A DNA stretch of 64,000 nucleotides from Scylla paramamosain (lineage: Eukaryota > Arthropoda > Malacostraca > Decapoda > Portunidae). The stretch is from positions 22,738,266-22,802,265 of the forward strand of contig NC_087166.1 of NCBI RefSeq assembly GCF_035594125.1. Direction: 5' to 3'. This document shows, one piece after another, positions 55,914-64,000 of this stretch. The position numbers were made by a program, and so were the translations under genes. The notes below the pieces were generated by a model. That model was not told the origin of the DNA and did not search any database. It was given only the letters and a program-made list of their open reading frames with translations. Positions within the stretch are counted from its first letter, which is position 1, and the number at the start of each line of letters is the position of its first letter.

Positions 55914-57500
55914 ATGGCGGAAGGTGGCAAGATGCCCGTTAAGCTGTCCATTCTTCGTCACTCCAGTATTGTTAAGGACGGAGATCCATGTGTGTATGGC
56001 ATTCACATGCATCAAACTCTGCGAGATGAAGACGCAGGCTTTGAAAAACTAGAGTTTGGATGTAATCACGGGTATGCTGAAAGCAAAGTTATCATGATGG
56101 TGGGGGAAACAGGCTCTGGAAAGACAACACTCATCAATGGCCTGGTTAACTATGTCTTTGGTGTTGACTGGAATGATTCCTTCCGCTTCAAGATGATTGT
56201 CGAGGACAGTCGCGCTAACCAAGCTCATAGTCAGACAAAAGATGTCACTTCCTACACTCTGCATCACCAGGACGGTTTCAGAATGCCCTATTCCCTCACC
56301 ATCATCGATACTCCAGGCTTTGGTGACACTAAAGGTATTAAGAGGGACAGGGAAATAGTTGAGCAGCTTCGCAAGTTTTTCACAAGCCCAGGAGATCTCG
56401 GCATCAGCCACATCGATGCCATTGGCTTTGTGGTTCAGGCTTCCCAGGCCAGACTCTCTGTAGGGCAAAAATATGTCTTTGACAGTATCCTTGCACTGTT
56501 TGGCAAAGATATAAGCGATAACATATTCCTTCTCGTTACTTTTGCTGACGGCCAGGAGCCTGAGGTTCTTAATGCAGTGAGGGAAGCTGAAATACCACAC
56601 AAGCATTACTTCCAGTTTAATAATTCTGCTCTCTACTCCCAAACTAATAAAAACAGAAAGTTCGGCTCTCTTTTCTGGGAAATGGGATGTGAAAGCTTCC
56701 AGACCTTCCTGGATAAAGTCCTCGAAGTTGAAAGTAAGAGTCTTCTTCTTACTAAGGATGTTCTTACAGAGCGCAAAAGAATTGAAGTGTATATTAAGGG
56801 CATAGAAAAAGAAATCAAAGTAGGACTAAGTAAATTGAATACCCTGGAAAAGGAAAAGGAAATGTTAAGAAAACATGAACATGATGTAGACCAAAACAAA
56901 AACTTCTCTTTTGAGGTGGAAGAAGATGTCTTTGAAAAGAAGGAACATGATAAATATGGGTTTAAGTATGGAGGAATGCGTAACTGTAAGACATGTAAGC
57001 GCACTTGTTGCCACAGGTGCTTGGCCTACTATCTTGGTGGTAGAGAAAGGTGGTGCTATGCTATGGATAAAGAAATGATGTGTACAGTCTGCCCTTTGCA
57101 CTGTTCTCTTGAAGAACACGAAATATGTAACTACATGTACTACGTCACTAGGAAGAAAATCCAAAAAACAGTGGAAGAAGTTCGTCTCCGCTACGAAGAA
57201 GCACACGGGAGAAAACTGTCTGCCCAGAATATAATTGACAAGATTCAAGGAGAATATGATTTAGGGCAGAAGAAGATACTGGAAATGGCTGACTCTGTAA
57301 GGAAGTCCCTTGAGAGACTAAGGGAAATAGCTTTAAAACCAGACCCGCTAAGCGCTGTCGAATACATCGACATGATGATAAAGACTGAGCAGAGAACAGC
57401 AAAGCCGGGGTGGCAAGAAAGAGTTGAGCAGCTTAACCAACTAAGGCGAATGGCGGAACAAGTAAAGAAAATAGAAACAGGAAACTTTGGCTTAAACTAG
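55914..57500 (+). CDS. AIG1/septin-like P-loop GTPase with Cys-rich module (right copy)
   Basis: The paralogue (or allele) of 974-2560: 528 residues, single exon, same ATG context. [16 protein letters not shown] and TFADG are all conserved, as are all ten Cys of the 358-405 module. It differs at six residues: H31, K351, K362, N406, M408 and T491. Three lie in or beside the Cys-rich region (351, 362, 406), two changing to Lys. Transcription would run outward, away from the palindrome centre. Both copies are intact while neighbouring retroelements are broken, suggesting that both may still be functional. An (AT)n tract ends about 310 bases upstream. Confidence 0.85.
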   Translation: MAEGGKMPVKLSILRHSSIVKDGDPCVYGIHMHQTLRDEDAGFEKLEFGCNHGYAESKVIMMVGETGSGKTTLINGLVNYVFGVDWNDSFRFKMIVEDSRANQAHSQTKDVTSYTLHHQDGFRMPYSLTIIDTPGFGDTKGIKRDREIVEQLRKFFTSPGDLGISHIDAIGFVVQASQARLSVGQKYVFDSILALFGKDISDNIFLLVTFADGQEPEVLNAVREAEIPHKHYFQFNNSALYSQTNKNRKFGSLFWEMGCESFQTFLDKVLEVESKSLLLTKDVLTERKRIEVYIKGIEKEIKVGLSKLNTLEKEKEMLRKHEHDVDQNKNFSFEVEEDVFEKKEHDKYGFKYGGMRNCKTCKRTCCHRCLAYYLGGRERWCYAMDKEMMCTVCPLHCSLEEHEICNYMYYVTRKKIQKTVEEVRLRYEEAHGRKLSAQNIIDKIQGEYDLGQKKILEMADSVRKSLERLREIALKPDPLSAVEYIDMMIKTEQRTAKPGWQERVEQLNQLRRMAEQVKKIETGNFGLN

Positions 57501-57905
57501 TGATATGAGCCCATATATGTGGAACAGTAATGGGTGAAATCTTCAAACCATCACTGAAAATTTATAAGAATATTAATTTTTTTTTCCAGTCATCTTTTAT
57601 TTTGGATATTATTTTGCAATATTTGTAAGAAAAGAGTTAAATATGTGCATTGCAGTTGTGGCAGTTCCATGTTGGGCGGAAATCTTTAATGAATGGAAGC
57701 CGGAAAAGTGAGGAGAGAAAGTGAACAGGGATCAGTGTGATGAATTGACTGATAAACAAAGGAGGCGATTACTGGGAGTGTGAGGCACTGGGTGACATGG
57801 ATGCTGAATTAATTATAAAATTAATTTTGTAAGATTAAGAGAGTGTTTTTTTTTTTTTTTTAATGTTTTCTTAGAGGAGTTCAAGTTGTAATGTTAGAAT
57901 TTTTT
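57501..57905. other. 3' flank of the right GTPase gene, no gene seen
   Basis: Counterpart of 595-973. T-runs at 57847-57860 and 57900-57914; no clear polyadenylation signal near the stop. Confidence 0.5.
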
Positions 57906-57911
57906 TTTTTT

Positions 57912-58150
57912 TTTCAGTTCTGACAGATGTTCAATCATACATGATATAAAGGGAGAGGTTGACAGAACAATACCTTGTGGAACACCTCTGTTATCTTGTT
58001 TAGGGAAAGAACAACGATCACTGAATACAATGGCAGTAATCTGTATACCTAAAAAACCTGAGATAAAGCTGCAGAGAGATGGATTATACTGGAATTTTCT
58101 TGTAACATCAAGTTTATTGAAGTCCCTAATGGTAATGTTTACATCCTTCA
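57912..58150 (-). pseudogene. Jockey-like reverse transcriptase relic (right)
   Basis: Open over about 85 codons, with YNPSLCSFISGFLG and GVPQGIVLS. The frame is longer than in the left arm because of a one-base homopolymer difference. Confidence 0.55.
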
Positions 58151-58643
58151 ATGAAGTCTTTGATCAGAGTTTACTTGCTAGCGGTAGTGTGGAGGACACA
58201 TCGCCATTGTATCATGTGAGTCTTGTGCTTAGATAATGCAGACTTGACTCTTGGTGTTATGATGATTCCTGTGTTGTGGGATATCTGATATTAGGTTTCA
58301 CTAGTATAAGAGTACATGTTGAAAATTATCTTTAGCTTCTTGTAGTGATAGTTTGTAGTACTGTATCTGAAATGCATCCGTCTGATGCGACGTTGATTAA
58401 TCGTCTTTGCGATGTGGATTCATGTATCTGGTGCACAGCATTGATCACGATGTACTAATAAGATTATAAATAAAGCTTAGACACTTGAAAGAAGAGGAAA
58501 TATTCCTGAATTAAGTTACAAGTGTTAAGTTGTACACAAGGGGCAGTCACAGCCTGCCCTCTAAAGACAACTCTCTTCCTCCACACAAAACTACAAGCAC
58601 CTAATAACACACACACCCTTCACTCAAAAATTTTAAAATCATC

Positions 58644-60485
58644 ATGGCGACTCCTACACCAGCCTCGGAGTCCCCATCTGGGGAGGGGGCCATAAATGTC
58701 CCCAGGTCGGACTGCCTTTCTGTCGACGACCCTAAGTGTCTTGACACCCCCCTCAACTTTTTCTTCATTAACTTCTGCAACATTCGCGGTCTAAGATCTA
58801 ATTTTCATTCTGTAGAACACCACCTCTCCTCTTCTAAACCTCATCTTCTTTTCCTCACTGAAACTCAGGTGTCTGAGGCAACTGACAGTAGCCCCTTTTC
58901 TGTTTCCTCCTACTTTCTCTATCCTCATTTTCGATCCAAAGCTGGATGCTGCGTTTATGTGCGCAATGACTTAACCTGCTCTCGTGCCCACGCTCTTGAA
59001 TCTTCCGAGTTTTCCACCATCTGGCTACGACTACAGAGTCACTCTCATACTAAATTTATCTGTGCTGTATACCTCTCTCCTAACTCCTCTGACTATAAGA
59101 AATTCTTTGACTACTTAACTTCCAAAGTAAAGCACATTCTGACCCTCTTCCCTTTTGCAGAGACCTCCATTCTTGGAGATTTCAATGTTCACCACCAGCT
59201 TTGGCTTTCCTCTCCCTTCACTGACCATCCTGGTGAACTAGCCTACAACTTTGCTATCCTCCATGACCTAGAGCAATTGGTGCAACACCCTACTTGCACT
59301 CCTGACCGTCTTGGAGATACGCCCAACATTCTTGACCTTTTCCTGACCTCTAATCCTTCTGCTTATGCTGTCACCCTTTCTTCTCCGTTGGGCTCCTCCG
59401 ATCACAATCTCATATCTTTATCTTGTCCTATCACTCCAATCCCTCCTCAGGATCCCCCTAAGCAAAGGTGCCTCTGGCGTTTTGCCTCTGCCAGTTGGGG
59501 GGACCTGAGGAGGTATTTTGCTGATTTTCCTTGGAATGACTACTGCTTCCGTGTCAGAGACCCGTCTTTGTGTGCTGAGCGCATAACAGAGGTGATAGTG
59601 TCTGGCATGGAGGCGTACATTCCTCACTCTTTTTCTCGTCCTAAACCTTCTAAACCTTGGTTTAACACAGCTTGTTCTCGTGCTATACATGATAGAGAGG
59701 TGGCCCACAAAAGGTACTTAAGCCTTCCATCACCAGAATCTCATGCACTTTATATTTCTGCCCGGAACCATGCCAAGTCTGTTCTCCAACTAGCCAAAAA
59801 CTCCTTCATTAACAGAAAATGTCAAAACCTTTCAAGATCTAACTCCCCTCGTGATTTCTGGCATCTAGCCAAAAATATCTCCAATAACTTTGCTGCTTCT
59901 TCTTTCCCTCCTCTACTTCAACCAGATGGCACCACTGCTATCACATCTATTTCTAAAGCTGAACTCTTTGCTCAAACCTTTGCTAAAAACTCTACCTTGG
60001 ACGATTCTGGGCTTGTTCCTCCCTCTCCTCCACCCTCTGACTACTTCATGCCACGTATTAAATTTCTTCGCAATCATGTTTTCCATGCCCTCGCTGGCCT
60101 AAACCCTCGGAAGGCTTATGGACCTGATGGGGTCCCTCCTATTGTTCTCCGAAACTGTGCCTCCGTGCTTGCACCTTGCCTAGTCAAACTCTTTCAGCTC
60201 TGTTTGTCAACATCTACCTTTCCTTCTTGCTGGAAGTTTGCCTACATTCAACCTGTTCCTAAAAAGGGTGACCGTTCTAATCCCTCAAACTACCGTCCTA
60301 TTGCTTTAATTTCCTGCCTATCTAAATTTTTTGAGTCTATCCTCAACAGGAAGATTCTTAAACATTTATCACTTCACAACCTTCTATCTGATCGCCAGTA
60401 TGGGTTCCGTCAAGGCCGCTCTACTGGTGATCTTCTGGCTTTCCTTACTGAGTCTTGGTCATCCTCTTTTAGAGATTTTTGGTGA
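58644..60485 (+). pseudogene. Jockey-like APE and N-terminal RT frame
   Basis: 613 codons from the ATG. APE motifs: [37 protein letters not shown]. Then a linker and RT start ([36 protein letters not shown]). An extra T near 60480 shifts the frame just before motif A, ending this segment. Confidence 0.85.
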
Positions 60486-61611
60486 AACTTTTGCTGTTGC
60501 CTTGGACATATGAAAAGCTTTTGATAGAGTCTGGCACAAAGCTTTGATTTCCAAACTACCCTCCTACGGTTTCTATCCTTCTCTCTGTAACTTCATCTCA
60601 AGTTTCCTTTCTGACCGTTCTATTGCTGCTGTGGTAGACGGTCACTGTTCTTCTCCTAAATCTATTAACAGTGGTGTTCCTCAGGGTTCTGTCCTGTCAC
60701 CAACTCTCTTCTTATTATTCATTAATGATCTTCTAAACCAAACTTCTTGTCCTATCCACTCCTACGCTGATGATACCACCCTGCACTTTTCCACGTCTTT
60801 TCATAGACGTCCAACCCTTCAGGAGGTAAACATTTCACGCAGGGAAGCCACAGAACGCCTGACTTCTGATCTTTCTAAAATTTCTGATTGGGGCAGAGCA
60901 AACTTGGTATTGTTCAATGCCTCAAAACTCAATTCCTCCATCTATCAACTCGACACAATCTTCCAGACAACTATCCCCTCTTCTTTAATGACACTCAACT
61001 GTCCCCCTCTTCTACACTGAACATCCTCGGTCTGTCCTTTACTTATAATCTGAACTGGAAACTTCACATCTCATCTCTAGCTAAAACAGCTTCTATAAAG
61101 TTAGGTGTTCTGAGACGTCTCCGCCAGTTTTTCACACCCCCCCCAGCTGCTAACTCCGTACAACGGCCTTATCCGTCCATGTATGGAGTATGCTTCACAT
61201 GTCTGGGGGGGTTCCACTCATACTGCTCTTCTAGACAGGGTGGAATCAAAAGCTTTTCGTCTCATCAACTCCTCTCCTCTAACTGACTATCTTCAGCCTC
61301 TCTCTCACCGCCGCAATGTTGCATATCTAGCTGTCTTCTACCGCTATTTTCATGCTAACTGCTCTTCTGATCTTGCTAACTGCATGCCTCCCCTCCTTCC
61401 GCGGCCTCGCTGCACAAGACTTTCTTCTTTCTCTCACCCCTATTCTGTCCACCTCTCTAACGCAAGAGTTAACCAGTACTCGTATTCTCAATCATTCATC
61501 CCTTTCTCTGGTAAACTCTGGAACTCCCTGCCTGCTTCTGTATTTCCGCCTTCCTATGACTTGAATTCCTTCAAGAGGGAGGTTTCAAGACACTTATCCA
61601 CCAATTTTTGA
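60486..61611 (+). pseudogene. Jockey-like RT remainder and C-terminus, frameshifted
   Basis: Motif A is broken by a TGA (GACATATGAAAAG). Motif B SGVPQGSVLSP and motif C HSYADDTTL follow in the 60544-61020 frame. Missing bases in an A-run (near 60926) and a C-run (near 61138) cause further shifts. The C-terminal LWNSLPASVFPPS region is open to 61611. Confidence 0.85.
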
Positions 61612-61784
61612 CCACTGCCTTGACCCTTTTACGGGACTGGCATTTCAGTGGGCATTTTTTTTATTGATTTTTGTTGCCCTTGGCCAGTGTCCCTCTTACA
61701 TAAAAAAAAAAAAAAGTAGCTTCCTCGAGCACGTCCAGTAGCCTTGTAGGTCCAATACTTTCCTTAATATTCATTTGTTTATCT

Positions 61785-62165
61785 ACGGAACTCTATCCAC
61801 TCCTGTGGCACTCCCTCTACTCCACTCTACACCATTTCACTCCACCTGCACTCAGGTGGAACTTCCTCCAGTCAACAACACTCCAGTATTCGCTTTACCT
61901 CACTGAACTCCTGGACTCCCTTCACTTCACTCCACTTCTTCATTACTTCATAACTCCACTCCATTCCCCTGCACTCTCTCTACTCCACTCTCCTGCGCTC
62001 CCTCCACTGCACTCCACTCTCCTACACCCCCTTCACCCATCTCGTCTTGCACTCTTTCCACTCCATTTCTCTAGTACTCCCTCCACTGCTTTTCTTGGCA
62101 CCCACTCACGTGCACGTCTCGAGCTCCATCCTAATTCCTTCGGTACTCCATGCACTCCATTCCTG
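61785..62165. repeat. Degenerate CTCCACT-type pyrimidine-rich repeat
   Basis: Dense in CACTCC/CTCCACT motifs on the plus strand, with strong C+T strand bias and no fixed unit length. Confidence 0.7.
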
Positions 62166-62589
62166 AACTCCGGCCCATTAGCTTGTGCTAATAGTCTGCC
62201 AGTTACTGAGCTGACTCCTTTTAGATCCCAAACATCGCATAAAAACGTGGTTCTAAATGAATATAATATCTGACTAGTTTTGAGCTATAGAGGAGATATA
62301 AATATGTGCTTAAAATTATCAAGTATAGTGAATATATTATGTAGTGAGCATTTTTGCGCCGCCCTCACAAATCTGTCTGCGCAGCACCTAAGATGATCCG
62401 AGAATACCCTCACCTTCAGCTGAAGGTCCTCTGTTGGTCTTCTCTTCTAGGAAGTATACTGTTTTCATTGTAGACGAGTTTTTCCTCGCTACTGTGAAAC
62501 ACATGAGAACGCTTGGGAGGTGCGGGAGGGAAAATTTTCATTGTACACGATTATCAGAGGAAGTGACCTCCGTCACCTGTCTCCACCTG

Positions 62590-62850
62590 ACCTGTGGTGG
62601 GCGGTCGTGGTGGGTCACTCTGACTCTGGCAACGTCTGAAAGCAGCGTTGTCACGTGTCGTGGTCTATTCCTATACACCAAAATCATTGCTATTATCCTT
62701 AAAGAAACAAAACATTTATATGTTGTTCATCCTTATTGAAGGAATGGATGTATTCAGATTGATGTTGCAGCAATAAGTAATTAACGTATCAGATGGAAAG
62801 ATGAGTATGGTGACTGGCGTGCCAGGGCGATGGGCAGGACAATCCAGACA
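62590..62850 (+). repeat. Dispersed repeat, uninterrupted copy
   Basis: Contains in one piece both blocks that in the palindrome arms are separated by LINE-C (5389-5550 plus 13775-13862). Identity is moderate, so it is an older paralogue rather than the same locus. Confidence 0.6.
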
Positions 62851-63284
62851 GGGGTGAGGTGCAACCCCTCCTGTACAAAACAGATTTACTATGGTATCAT
62901 CTGCAGGATTTTGTTTTATATGTTCAATTGGGACCATTTATATATTGTGCTGCGTTTCCTGAGATGTGCAGCACATGATAGTGCTATAGTAGTGAGAACA
63001 GTCTCCCTCTGGTAGTCAAGAACAAACAAGCACAAGAACACGGAGCGCCCAGTGAGACAGCCGTGCCGAGAGTGTGAGTGTTGACGCAAGCAGTTTCAGG
63101 ACGCGAAACACCACTGCAGCACCACCTCACTCTGATAAGTGGGTGGACGCATCTTCACAACAGCAATTAACCAACCTCTGAGGTGGAAGAGATAATATTA
63201 TTAGCTGACTCTGATGTGCTGTCCTCCGAAGGGCTGACTCTGAGTTTATCACACATCACCATCACTAACACAATAATTTCAACA
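62851..63284. other. Unique sequence, no gene seen
   Basis: No coding frame of note. GTTTCAGGACGCGAAACA at 63090-63108 has a near-copy at 63852-63870. Confidence 0.4.
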
Positions 63285-63510
63285 AGTTTTCGTCGAGGAC
63301 AAGTTTCGAGACAAGGATGATCCTCGAGTACAAAGAAGGACTTCGAGAACAAGGTCAAGAACGATCTGTGCGGACGATCCTCGAGAACGAGAACGATCTT
63401 CGAAAACAACCTTTTGGTTTGGAGGACGAGGTCAAGAATAATCCTTGTTTTCGAGGACATGATCGATAATAATCCTTGACTTCGAGGACGATCTGTGAGG
63501 ATGAGCTTCA
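63285..63510. repeat. Minisatellite with TCGAGRAC core
   Basis: TCGAGGAC/TCGAGAAC/TCGAGTAC-type octamers recur about every 15-35 bases (starting near 63292, 63331, 63346, 63381, 63446 and 63480), with GATCCT or AATCCT and CAAGGTC between them. The minus strand is open across it by chance. Confidence 0.65.
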
Positions 63511-64000
63511 ATGACAAAAGGAAATCTTTTCACACTGTTAGTTAGCAGTGAGCACAAGCACTGGCAGGCATCAACGAAAACAGAACTGAGTGTGAGACTT
63601 TCCCAAATTTGATACACATAAAACCATCCTGCCTTGTAACTTCATCGTGACTTGTGAACCTGTGTCAGCAAAGGTTACCGTGACCAAAGTGTGCTCTGCC
63701 TCAAGCAGGTTGTGGGAATACAGTGATGTTTTTATTGATCTGAAAACAAAGGAAGGATGTTAAATATACGGCATTTTTTTTTTTTCGTTCTTCAAAATCA
63801 AGACCTTAGGAAATGATTAAGTTGGTAAAATAAGAGCATGACTCACTCGTTTCAGGACGCAAAACAACTCAATTTTGCATCAACTTCACTAAAAACGATG
63901 AAAAAGGAGAAGCAGAACATGCTCGAGTATAATTCCGATAGATGGAAATAGTTTACCTGCTGTGACGCTTTCCATGTGAAGTTTAGACAGTAGGTGGTAG
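63511..64000. other. Unique sequence, no gene seen
   Basis: T-run at 63774-63784; no gene or element recognised up to the window edge. Confidence 0.4.

Larger units (their letters stand above)
58557..61715 (+). mobile_element. Near full-length Jockey-like non-LTR retrotransposon outside the palindrome
   Basis: The 5' end is the same as at 18103 and 39414; the ATG is at 58644; the 3' end is GGCCAGTGTCCCTCTTACAT plus poly(A) (61702-61715). The APE domain and the first half of RT are in one 613-codon frame. No convincing target-site duplication is seen. It is a third 5'-complete copy in the window and is not part of the inverted repeat as far as can be seen. Confidence 0.88.

Overview
The window reads as animal nuclear DNA, most likely from a decapod crustacean or another arthropod. 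That is an inference from the very dense di- and trinucleotide microsatellites, the crowding of non-LTR retrotransposons, a single-exon AIG1/septin-like GTPase gene, and the absence of bacterial gene organisation. No rRNA, tRNA, CRISPR or LTR element was recognised. Only one kind of host gene is convincing: a 528-residue P-loop GTPase with a C-terminal cysteine-rich module, present twice. Almost everything else is mobile or repetitive DNA.

The dominant architecture is a very large inverted duplication. Bases 1-19441 reappear in reverse complement at 38178-58471, around an 18.7 kb spacer. The left arm runs off the window edge, so the outer boundary is unknown. Each arm carries, from outside inward: an RT relic, the GTPase gene (transcribed outward), an (AT)n tract, scrambled LINE relics, a (CA)n/(TG)n microsatellite pair, an old LINE called here 'LINE-C' with two nested Jockey-like insertions, anonymous low-copy DNA, a CR1-like LINE and a Jockey-like element. 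The arms differ by point changes, indels, microsatellite length, an 836-bp hAT-like MITE present only in the right arm, and arm-specific stops or frameshifts. They are therefore two distinct DNA copies, either a genomic duplication or divergent haplotypes joined by assembly, and not a simple fold-back artefact.

The spacer holds the 3' half of the left Jockey-like element (to 21294), then two nearly identical GC-rich I-clade-like LINEs in direct tandem on the minus strand (A 21585-27384, B 27397-33188). Copies of one 12-bp sequence lie before, between and after them. Copy B has both ORFs open: ORF1 with three zinc knuckles, and ORF2 with AP endonuclease, reverse transcriptase and RNase H. Copy A differs by two one-base frameshifts. 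Next come anonymous DNA and a composite satellite block (35654-37372), then a CR1-like fragment (37373-38177) fused to a 3'-truncated Jockey-like element at the inner edge of the right arm.

To the right of the palindrome (58472-64000) are another nearly full-length Jockey-like element (58557-61715), a pyrimidine-rich degenerate repeat, an uninterrupted copy of the dispersed repeat that LINE-C split in both arms, and a minisatellite with a recurring TCGAGRAC core. Family names (Jockey-like, CR1-like, I-clade-like, hAT-like) rest on motifs read by eye and are provisional.
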